Part shown: in pieces, positions 55,845 through 64,000 of the stretch | Layout of the letters: every line of letters begins with the position of its first letter | How positions within the stretch are numbered: the stretch's first letter is position 1 | NCBI GenBank assembly: GCA_907165275.2 | Contig: OU015670.1 | Location: 8,025,501-8,089,500 of the forward strand | Direction of reading: 5' to 3' | Source: Zygaena filipendulae | Lineage: Eukaryota; Arthropoda; Insecta; Lepidoptera; Zygaenidae | DNA length: 64,000 bases | The notes under the pieces: generated by a model | What the model was told of the DNA's origin: nothing | Databases searched by the model: none | Seen by the model: the letters and a program-made list of their open reading frames with translations, nothing else | Position numbers and translations under genes: made by a program

Positions 55845-58148
55845 ATGGCTGAGATGACCAAACCGAACGCCGGGGGGGCCAGCGATGCCGCCGCGAGCCC
55901 CGCCGATCTGACTGTGCTGTCATTCCGGAAGTTAGACGAGATGAAAAGACTTGCGACGCATTTCCTCGAAGTCATGAGACACCCGCTCGCGAGGGAGAAG
56001 GAAACGTTGCATAAATATTTAAAGAATTTAGATGAAACGCATAGGAAGATATTCTTCGAGAAACGCGAGGGCGTTGAGGTCGAGTATATTTTCACAACGG
56101 AGAAAAAGAGCAGCCTGCAGCGGCAGCGGTTCAACAGTCTGCCGGTGAGCGATGTGCCCGAACTGCTCAAGGCGGAGTTGCTCAACGTTGAGAACGCGAA
56201 GCAAGTGCACATCTGCACGGACTGCGACGTGGAGATCGAGCTGCACGACGAGGAGCCACTGATGGAGTCCCTCCAGAAGCATTTCAACCTCGACGTCCAC
56301 CTACCGAAGATGAAGCGCGAGAGCATCGACGTGTCCGAGCCGATCCACCTGCCGAACATGTCGCGCAGGCTATCGGCGATGGCCATCAGCGAGGTGCCCG
56401 CGCAGAGTCTGGAGCACTTCGCGCAGTCGGTGAAGACGAGCGAGAAAATGGAGCGCCCCTTCACCGCCAAGCTCGAAGCAGCTTTCGTTCGGCACTTGCC
56501 TGATAATTCCGAAGCTGGCATGGACGCGGCACTCAAGTACTACCAGGGCGCTTTCGATAAGCTCTGCCAGGACATATCCACGGTGGACTTCGCAGCGTTG
56601 ACGAGCTCGGTCGCGCCGATCATCATGAGCATTAAAGACAACGTCAACCAGAACTTCGCGGCGGACGCGAACAAAAACTACGAAAACGAAGAGAACGAAC
56701 CCAACGCGGACAAGCCTGGCAAGAATCAAGCCAAGAAGTACCGTTACTACGGATGTATCGAGAGTCTGATCACCAATCTCCTGGCGGAGCACAAACTTTT
56801 GACGCTGATCGACGATAGGACCGGCAAGCTTGCGTTCTTCTGCATGTCGTGCGAGTTCTACACTCTGCGGTTCCGTTACGACAGCGTACTGAACCACGTG
56901 TTCAGCGACACGCACATCCACAACTTGGCCAGTATCCTGCAAGCGGACCGGCACATATGGTTCAGCTCGGAGGACAGGTCCGTGGAGAAGATCAAAGAGA
57001 TCAACCGCGAATACATGTTGGAGAACAGTGTCACAGAGGACGAGAACGGGTTCGGTTGCGGACTGTGCAAAGTGCTCATAGAATCCATGGACGCTGCGGT
57101 CCTCCATCTGTTAGAGGAGAACCACTTGGGGAAACTGTCTGACAAGTTCTTCCGCAAGCTGAGGGACAAGAGTGCCGACGGGATACCCGACGAGTGGGGT
57201 CCGAAGAGTCTCGATTGGGTGAAATATCTGGCGACGAACGGCAAGCCACTGAACAGCCGCGACCACGTCGTCATCGAGAATTTCATCAAGCCCTCGGGGA
57301 AGATTGCGAACTTTTGCTCGTGCTGCGACATGGCGCTAAAGGGGCCGAGGCAGGTGCTGTTCAACCACATTCGCCAGAAGAAACACCTGCGGAACGCCGC
57401 CCCGCACAAGCTGGCGATGCTGTATCGCAACTACTGCCGCCCCTCCGAGTACTACGCCAGCTTCGGCAACTATTACGTGTGCGCCCTCTGTCCGGAGTAC
57501 GTCGCAATGCCCTCGTTCGCCGCCATCCTCGAGCACGTGGAGAGCAAATCCCACATCGACGCCATCTCCGGCCTGGTGTGCATGGCGCTCTATCCTGACG
57601 TCAAGTACATCGACCAAACGCTGTTGGACGTCAACAAAATAAGCGTGATCGGCAAAATCAAATGCGACCACTGCGACGTGTCGTTCACGGAGCTCCACGA
57701 AGCGATGACGCACGTGCTGTCGAGCGTCCAGCACCACAACAGCATCGTGGAAGACAAGACGCGCGCGAACCGGGGCGACATCATAAGCGCGTACATGCAA
57801 GGCAACTACGTGCTCCACAGCGAGGGCTCGACGTTCACGTGCGACGCGTGCAAGGGCGTGTTCAACTCCATACGCTCGCTGCTCTCGCACTTGGTGTACG
57901 CGAATCACTTCAAGAACAAACCGACCACGGAGAACGTGTTCCGTTTCTATTTGGAGTTGAAGCACAACATCAACATGCTGGCGAGGAACAAGTACGTGTA
58001 CCACCAGTTCGGCCGGCTGCGCTGCGGCGTGTGCGACGCCGAGCTGGAGGAGGAAGAGAATGCCAAGCGGCACGTGGTGTCGCCGCGCCACCGCGAGAAC
58101 ATGGGCGCGAGCGTCGTGCACGTCAACATGGACGGCGCGGCGGAGTGA
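55845..58148 (+). CDS. Matrin/U1-type multi-zinc-finger protein, 767 aa, single exon
   Basis: I choose the ATG at 55845 because it has a perfect animal start context (GCCACCATGG); upstream in-frame codons have no ATG. The stop is TGA at 58146-58148. Seven fingers with C-x2-C-x12-14-H-x5-H spacing occur at residues 333-357, 405-427, 491-514, 546-570, 607-630, 666-688 and 727-749, plus a degenerate C-x2-C at 124-127. The H-x5-H spacing is the mark of U1/matrin-type fingers, which in known families often bind double-stranded RNA or RNA-protein complexes. From residue 491 the fingers repeat every 55-61 residues with helical linkers. The first 120 residues look helical and charged. The gene is GC-rich and intronless in AT-rich surroundings. 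Function and orthologue are not recognised; RNA binding is inference. Confidence 0.9.
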   Translation: MAEMTKPNAGGASDAAASPADLTVLSFRKLDEMKRLATHFLEVMRHPLAREKETLHKYLKNLDETHRKIFFEKREGVEVEYIFTTEKKSSLQRQRFNSLPVSDVPELLKAELLNVENAKQVHICTDCDVEIELHDEEPLMESLQKHFNLDVHLPKMKRESIDVSEPIHLPNMSRRLSAMAISEVPAQSLEHFAQSVKTSEKMERPFTAKLEAAFVRHLPDNSEAGMDAALKYYQGAFDKLCQDISTVDFAALTSSVAPIIMSIKDNVNQNFAADANKNYENEENEPNADKPGKNQAKKYRYYGCIESLITNLLAEHKLLTLIDDRTGKLAFFCMSCEFYTLRFRYDSVLNHVFSDTHIHNLASILQADRHIWFSSEDRSVEKIKEINREYMLENSVTEDENGFGCGLCKVLIESMDAAVLHLLEENHLGKLSDKFFRKLRDKSADGIPDEWGPKSLDWVKYLATNGKPLNSRDHVVIENFIKPSGKIANFCSCCDMALKGPRQVLFNHIRQKKHLRNAAPHKLAMLYRNYCRPSEYYASFGNYYVCALCPEYVAMPSFAAILEHVESKSHIDAISGLVCMALYPDVKYIDQTLLDVNKISVIGKIKCDHCDVSFTELHEAMTHVLSSVQHHNSIVEDKTRANRGDIISAYMQGNYVLHSEGSTFTCDACKGVFNSIRSLLSHLVYANHFKNKPTTENVFRFYLELKHNINMLARNKYVYHQFGRLRCGVCDAELEEEENAKRHVVSPRHRENMGASVVHVNMDGAAE

Positions 58149-58176
58149 GGTCTCTTCAATGTATGTACCTATCTAA

Positions 58177-58535
58177 CCGCCGCACTCAGAGTCGACTTTA
58201 ATGATTACTTAGTTAAGTATAGATTTTTAAAACAACACTGCCGCAATCATTGGCGTATATAGGGTTATTTTTTTTTACTTGTCTGCAGTTAGTTATCAGT
58301 ATTATAGAATTTCGAACCAGTAGCCCAACATCCCCCCCCCCCCCCTCTATATACGCCTATGGCCGCAATCAGACAAGTTTAATAAATTAATGTTAATTGG
58401 CATTTAACTAATTAAGTTACATCTCATTAAATGCCAATTAACATTAATTTACTGAAGGTCTCTGATTGCGGCAGTTTCGTTTTAAAAATCTATACTTAAA
58501 TAAGTAATCATTAAAGTCGACTCTGAGTGCGGCCG
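58177..58535. mobile_element. TIR element family C, copy 6, interrupted by family D
   Basis: This copy starts only 28 bases after the stop codon of the 767-aa zinc-finger gene, so it probably lies in its 3' UTR. It is closely similar to copy 2 but with its centre in the opposite orientation. It is split at 58250-58361 by another element. Confidence 0.9.
58250..58361. mobile_element. TIR element family D, copy 2, with 10-bp target duplication
   Basis: This 112-bp insertion splits a family C element. The host sequence GCCGCAATCA is present on both sides (58240-58249 and 58362-58371), a 10-bp target-site duplication. The ends share GGCGTATATAG in inverted orientation. A 9-10 bp duplication would fit Mutator-like transposases; that assignment is inference. 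Confidence 0.85.
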
Positions 58536-58572
58536 TTACATTTACTTTATACTAGCCGTTACATTTACTTTA

Positions 58573-58710
58573 TACTAATACCAGCTGTCCCTCGCGGTTT
58601 CACCCGCGGTAATTTCGGAGTTCCCGAGGGAATTCCAAGATTAAACATAGATATAAACCTTCCTCATGAATCACTCTATCTATTGGTAAAAACCACAGAG
58701 CAAATAAATT
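58573..58710 (-). mobile_element. Helitron-like element downstream of the second zinc-finger gene
   Basis: Reverse copy starting AGCTGTCCCTCGCGG, truncated after about 140 bases. Confidence 0.68.
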
Positions 58711-60868
58711 AACTAGAGAGGATATGCAGGCGGGGCAGGCGCCCAAATCTTCTTTTGCTAGTATCCCAAGTAAATTTTCCACAATATTCCCAAAACTGTC
58801 AATTTTGAAAACAGTGGTTTAATACATTTTTTACGTTAGTGAATTTTTTAGTGCGTGATGGATAGTTTTGTGTACGAAAATCACCCGGCGACCCTGGTTT
58901 TCATCTGTTTTCATACTAAACCAAGTTGATGTCCCTTCTGTCAGTTATTTTCTGTTCTGTTGTGAAAACCGCATGAAAATCCTTTGCGTAGTTTTAAAGA
59001 TCTAAGCATACATAGGGACAGACAGACAGCTGGAAGCGACTTTGTTTTATATTATGTAGTGATTACTAAGGAAATATGTTATGCAATTTTACACTCTATA
59101 CTTATTCTAATAAAGGCGTGTATTGTCCACAGATATTCCAGTGTTTGCGCGTGCGGCACCACCTAAGGGTCATTGTACACTATACCGTCTGAGAACTCAG
59201 CGTCGCAAGTTGTTCCCGCCGCGGCTGCTGGCTTTTGGGGGATGAAACCAATCAAGATGGCACTTTGACTTAAAACTATGAATTATTACGTTTTAGATCA
59301 CACTTGTTTTTTTTCGCAACAAATCCTATGGTATGCATATAGAAGTGTTATCCGAGTAAAAACTATTTTCTATGTTATAAATCTAGGAAAAACATTTGCC
59401 TGTTTATTATTATTCTAGGAATTGTTGCTCATATGTTTTCCTATGATATGAATCTAGAAAGTACATTAGCCTGTTCCGCAAGAATTTTTATTCTTATTCT
59501 AGGAATTATTTTTCACATGTTTTCCAATGATATGAATCTAGGAAGTAGGAACGCTTGCATTTTCAGCAAGAAATGTCTTCTGGTGGTTGGGTGTTAATAG
59601 AATCTATTCTGTGTATAAAGCGCTGTGTCATTTCACTTCGCCGCGGAATTTGCTAGACAATGCGCGTGTTTGCGTAACTTTAGAAAAATTGGGGGAGGGA
59701 GAATGAAAAGTGGAGTTAGCACGCACATGCAAGAAAATGTTCCGATTTACGGAAATTTTGTTTTTGTCCCTTTGTTTTTAATCAAGGTGCACACCGGAGA
59801 GAAACTACTAAATAGCCTCTAAAAAAATTTTAATATCTTCTAAAACATTTGTATATTGTGTTCCAAAACTGCTGAAATATTATCAAAAGTTGGTAGGTAT
59901 TTAAATGATTTATTTTTAAATATCTTATAAGATATTATTTTGTATGGCGGGAGACGTTTGCTTCACTCCCAATGTGCTTTTTGATTGGTGATCGAAGTAA
60001 TCTGGGCGTGGTTTTATTTATAGTATTTGAAAACCAACATAAATAAATGAAAATCATACGTCAATTTTGACTCTCGATTTCAGAAAACCAGTAGGTATCC
60101 TTAATTATTCTTTCTTTTTTACGAACTCCAAGATTTCATGATTTGGAAGAATTTTTTTGTGGTTGCTTTCTCTGTAGATATTTCGTGCTGTAACGCCCTG
60201 TCGCGTGCCATCACTGGATGAATTCGCTGTGATATTTCCTTTTACTTCTACCTCGACTTAACATGGTCCAGCCGGTGCGTGTTGCGAACCATAAACCGAG
60301 CGAGGCTCCGATTCAGTATGATCACAATTAAACACACCACAAAGAAAAAAATATTACATAATACTCTGTTTGTAGCAAAGACACTTCGTTCTTTGGTCAC
60401 ATGGGGAAACCGCGTTAGGGTCATAAATGAAAATAATCACAGTTAAAATAAGTATTTCTTCCATCTGTTAAATTGTAAATTTTATAAGCATCGGAGTTCG
60501 CGTGGTTCGATAGAGTTCGTAGCACAGCCATTGGCTATTTTTAACTGTCATTACTAGTGTGGGTGTAGTGCACAGTGGGCCCTTAAGTTGTGACGTCAAT
60601 CCACAGTTTATGTTACGAGTGATTTGAATTATGTAATGTTTTAATATTTATCAATGATCCCCCGACACATTGAGGCAAATCGACGTTTTACAATGAAGTT
60701 TTAATAAATGAAATTTAATTTTATAATTCATATGCTTTTTTATTCTGTACCACCTCTATTTTATTACAGTAAGCTCGAGTTAGTGGCTACTACTATTTTC
60801 CAGGTCTTTTCCAGGTCATTTCCAGCTGTCCCTGTAACGAATGACAAATGGGACTTTCTATAGGTACC

Positions 60869-61036
60869 CAGGGGCGTCTTTCCCATAGGAGCGTTGGGTG
60901 CGGCCGCACCCGGGCGCCAGCCGGGTCAGGCGATCAACATCTGAATGTCTGGTGGTAGATAGTACCTACCTACCTAAGTTTACCTTATCCAACTACAATT
61001 TAGCACCCGGGCGCCGCATATGGTTAAGACGCCCCT
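60869..61036. mobile_element. TIR element family N, 168 bp
   Basis: Inverted ends CAGGGGCGTCTT / AAGACGCCCCTG with inner GCACCCGGGCGCC copies near both ends. Non-coding, in the gene-poor region before the repetitive-protein gene. Confidence 0.8.
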
Positions 61037-61855
61037 GTAAGTGCCTTACCTAACAATATTCGTACATGTTTTGTCACAGCTGTGAACATTCGAGGCGAGG
61101 ATAACTGAGGGGCTATTAATGTAACTTTTGTTTCTATCGTTTTTCGGTTGCAATCAAAAATATGGCGGTTTTGCGATTACAATATGCACGTTGTGACACC
61201 TAAAATATTTAACAATCAATCAAAATAAACATTCTTCAAAAGTTGTAGCTGTCTAAACATGATTAATTAATCACAAAAAACGCTATTTGCTGATTGAAAC
61301 TGAAATACGATAGCAACAAATTTACATAATTGCCCTGCAGTATTCGATTTCAATACTAAGATTGAAGGCGTTTTAGGGCGGGTTATTCCTAAAATTAGCA
61401 GCCCGACGCACGTTCATTAGATTTCGATCGATACGTCTTCGAAATAACGTTAATATTAGAGTGCGTTACGTGCACAAGTTATAATATGGCTATCGCCGAG
61501 CATCACAACAATAACTGAAATTTACTACACGAAATAAAGAAATTTGATGAGACACAAGAAGCTTATGCTGGCCGGTCTTAATCCATGAGACACCTGTGTC
61601 AATCTTTTATGCTAGCCCTTGAGAGAATAAGAATAGACATTTCTACAATTTCATGATAAACAGGATGTGTTTGGGAAAGAGAAACAAACAGTATTTCAAT
61701 GCATTGATTTATTTGTATATTTTATTTATAATGTAATATTCATCTATTATTATTTTATGTCATTAATGTACTTTATTACGGAAGGGAATATAAACATAAT
61801 TATGCTTAAATTAAATATAGGTAGAAGTTAAAAATATTATGTGATCTCCCATCAC

Positions 61856-61861
61856 TTTATT
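61856..61861 (-). terminator. Polyadenylation signal (AATAAA on minus strand)
   Basis: A canonical hexamer lies about 160 bases beyond the stop codon of the repetitive-protein gene on the same strand, supporting the predicted last exon. Confidence 0.5.
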
Positions 61862-62021
61862 ATAATTGCCAGTCGAGACAAGTCGCAGCTGACTGCCTCT
61901 CGACTCCTTTGTCACCATTCGCCAGCTTTACACAAATTTCTTAGCGTCTGAATTAACGTCTTGATCTTGGAGTATGTTCAAAGCAGTCTATTACAATTTT
62001 TCTATAACAATTTCTAAGTTC

Positions 62022-64000
62022 TTAATTTGAGTTCACCTGTGGCTTTAGCGCGGACACGGGTATAATTTTAGGAGGCGCCTCAGAGTCGCACGTGCAGAAG
62101 CAGTTCCTAGAGTTTTTCGGCCCAGTTGGCATAAACAACACTTTCAGGTTCATGCTCGTTTGTAACGCTTGTTGGATTTCTGAAATAAATAGAACGAGAA
62201 AAAAAAATTACAATGAGCACTCAAAAGGTAAATATTTGAGAGTACTTTGAGCGTGATTTGAAAGTATTTTCTTTTTTCATATTTTTTTATGAAAGCATTT
62301 ATTAAAATGTATCGAACGGTTTCTTCATCGAGAGGTGCCTACGAGAAAAAAATTGTAGTCTATAGAAACGTAAAGTTGCAATTTCAAACTAAACTGCTTA
62401 TAAAAAACACTTTCTTTGTTTTTTGTCAGTCAGTTATTTTATATCTTAGAAGATATGGTTTTTACAGTGAGTTTTGTCCCCAGTAAGGGACTAAATAGGT
62501 TAGGTTTCGCTTCGTGTTGCTACTCGCCGCTAGATGGCTGATGTTTTTATATTAATTAAAAATTTTTGCAACAAGCGCGTCTTAATAATTTGGATACTAA
62601 AACCTTTTCATCTTAAACCCAGTAAAAGAACCCTGAAACACAGAAACTGGTATTTTTTGGAACAAAATTAATAAATGAAATGAATACCTCTCTCTTTGTA
62701 TTGATTAGCCAGTTTCCCTCCACTCTTATCACACGGCTGGTCCGTTTGAGGACTTTGGTTATCTTTGCCAGGCTTCTTGCTATCCAGTTCTTTATCTGGA
62801 CCCTTCCCGGGTGTTCCTGGTGGACTTTTTTCACTGGGTTTTTCAGGCTGACCCTTCTGGCCTGAGCGCTCAGGCTGACTTTTCTGGTCTGGTCCCTCAG
62901 GCTGACCTTTCTGGTGTGGTCCCTCAGGCTGATCTTTCTGGTCTGATCCCTCAGGCTGACCCTTCTGGCCTGGCCGCTTAGGCTGACTTTTCTGTTCTGG
63001 TCTCTCAGGCTGACCTTTCTGGCCTGATTGATCCTCTACGTCTGGTTTACCCTTCTGATCTGGTTGGTCTGCATGATTCTTTTGGTTAGGTTTGCCGGAC
63101 TGACCAGATTTGTTCTCAGGTTCCTTTGAGGTATCTTTGTCTTCAGGTTGATTTTTTTCCTTTTTCGGCTCCTCCTTCTCATCCGGTTGGTCCTTTTTTT
63201 CATTTTTACTAGGTTCCTTTTCTGGTTTCTTTTTGTCTGGCTTATTACTATCTTTTGACTTGTCAGCAATCTTTGGGCTTTCTTTATCATTTGGTCTCTG
63301 GTCTTGTTTCGTCGGTTTGTCAGCTTTATCTTTATTATCAGGCGTTGGATGACTCGGTCCACTACCAGAATTCTTTGGTTGTCCTGGTTTTTTCTTGTCA
63401 TCTGGTTTATTTCCCGACTTGTTTTGTTTGTCTAGTTGTTCTTTGGCACCTGGTTCTGGTTTTTGACTTGTTTTCTTTTGATCCGGTTGATTTTTGTTAC
63501 CTGGTTCATTTTGAGAATTCTTTGGTTTATCTTGGTTCCTAGATTTGTCTGGCTGATTTGTTTTGCTACCAGGTTTCTTTGGTTTTCCAGAATTATCCTC
63601 TGGTTTCTGTCCTGATCTGGTTTTCTCATCAGGCTGGTCTTTGTCAACAGGCTTATTTTGTTCTTTTTCTGGTTTTCCTGACATGTCTTTTCCATCCTCA
63701 ACAGGTTCTTTACCTTCCTTTGGATTATTAAGCGGACTTTTGGGTTTTTCTGATTCATATGGTCTGGGTTTGGATTTTGATTTATCATTTTGGTCTGATT
63801 GCTTTGTCTGATCTGGTACGTTTTTAGAGTCATTTGATTTTTTATCCTTATAATCCACACTAGCATCAAGTTTTCCAGTTTTTTTTTTATCGGATTGATT
63901 TAATTTTTGACCCGGTTCCTGTTTTTTATCCGGCTGACTATTATCGTTAGGGTTTTTACCATCTTTTTCTGCATTTTTTGATTTATCTGGTTTATCTGTA
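62022..64000 (-). CDS. Lysine/proline/glutamine-rich repetitive protein, 3' part (partial)
   Basis: Two exons are supported. The large one (64000 down to 62688) is open to the window edge, encodes about 437 residues and ends at a GT donor (62687-62686). The last one (62179 down to 62022) follows a TTATTTCAG acceptor, and phase 1 is kept. Together they encode about 489 residues. The large exon is almost wholly K, P, D, E, Q, S, N and G, with P-D-K, Q-K-G-Q-P and K-K-P-x-K motifs, and includes seven 9-residue repeats. It lacks hydrophobic segments and should be disordered. The last exon is quite different: 51 ordinary-looking residues including N-L-K-V-L-F-M-P-T-G-P-K and a C-F-C-T-C cluster near E-A-P-P-K-I-I-P. 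The N-terminus is not in the window, so a signal peptide cannot be judged. I do not recognise the family; a structural, secreted or chromatin role would all be guesses. Confidence 0.8.
62827..63015 (-). repeat. Coding tandem repeat, seven 27-bp units (9 residues each)
   Basis: Seven in-frame copies of a unit of the form G-Q-P-E-x-P-x-Q-K lie within the large exon of the repetitive protein gene. Units differ at several positions, mostly alternating G/S/D at position 1 and R/K/G at position 5. The array ends in a diverged G-Q-P-E-K-P-S-E-K unit. Confidence 0.9.

Larger units (their letters stand above)
58740..62021. other. Gene-poor region before the repetitive-protein gene
   Basis: AT-rich, with one clear TIR element (60869-61036) and three loosely similar blocks around 59390-59545 (TGATATGAATCTAG, TTATTCTAGGAATT). 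No coding evidence. Confidence 0.5.

Noticed and set aside
55787..56536. 249-codon open frame on the minus strand
   Set aside because: Antisense shadow of the GC-rich 767-aa finger gene; no domain, and the sense frame has the finger pattern.
57336..58121. 261-codon open frame on the minus strand
   Set aside because: Also an antisense shadow; it is His/Val/Arg-rich as expected from reversed GC-rich codons.
59785..59820. V-H-T-G-E-K peptide, as in zinc-finger linkers
   Set aside because: Six residues without C2H2 residues around them and a stop soon after; a chance match or a tiny relic.
60264..60332. 22-codon frame starting M-V-Q-P
   Set aside because: Too short, without repeat or domain; a GTGCGT donor inside could make it an exon start, but nothing downstream fits.
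63036..63542. Other-frame open frames over the repetitive-protein exon
   Set aside because: They arise because the K/P/Q repeats lack stops in several frames. Only the chosen frame continues correctly into the last exon.
1..64000. CRISPR arrays, operons, prophage or riboswitches
   Set aside because: The window is eukaryotic; the two tandem arrays are contiguous minisatellites without unique spacers.

Overview
This is a stretch of insect nuclear genome, almost certainly from a moth or butterfly (Lepidoptera). Short GC-rich exons sit in AT-rich introns packed with repeats I recognise as lepidopteran: Helitron-like elements (5' TC, a CG-rich hairpin, then CTAG), a tRNA-type SINE, LINE 3' tails and many small terminal-inverted-repeat (TIR) elements. 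There is no sign of prokaryotic or viral organisation.

Positions 272-31755 (+) hold the 3' two thirds of Nup98-96, the gene for the nucleoporin precursor that cleaves itself into Nup98 and Nup96. I traced 31 consecutive exons with consistent phase, joining into about 1,292 residues. They run from the Nup98 linker through the autoproteolytic domain (cleavage motif H-F-S at 6987-6995) to the Nup96 stop at 31753-31755. The FG/GLFG repeat half lies to the left of the window. Introns carry at least ten TIR-element families, Helitron-like insertions and two minisatellites; several insertions lie within tens of bases of splice acceptors.

Positions 31756-36328 are repeat-bearing intergenic DNA. A single-exon gene on the minus strand (36329-39109) encodes a 926-residue protein with about 13 C2H2-type zinc fingers. 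From 39110 to 55844 there is a gene-poor repeat region. It includes a 5.3-kb unit (40762-46105) bounded by 176-bp, nearly identical inverted arms, with degraded retroelement-like sequence inside. At 55845-58148 (+) a second single-exon gene encodes a 767-residue protein with seven matrin/U1-type fingers about 60 residues apart. After another gene-poor stretch the window ends inside a minus-strand gene (62022 to beyond 64000). It encodes a highly charged K/P/Q/D/E-rich repetitive protein with a separate, compact cysteine-containing last exon.

The four genes show no operon-like relation. The most unusual observations are the palindromic 5.3-kb unit, the marked excess of the 8-bp palindrome TGACGTCA carried in pairs by three different TIR families, verifiable nested insertions with target duplications, and the unidentified repetitive protein with its cysteine tail.
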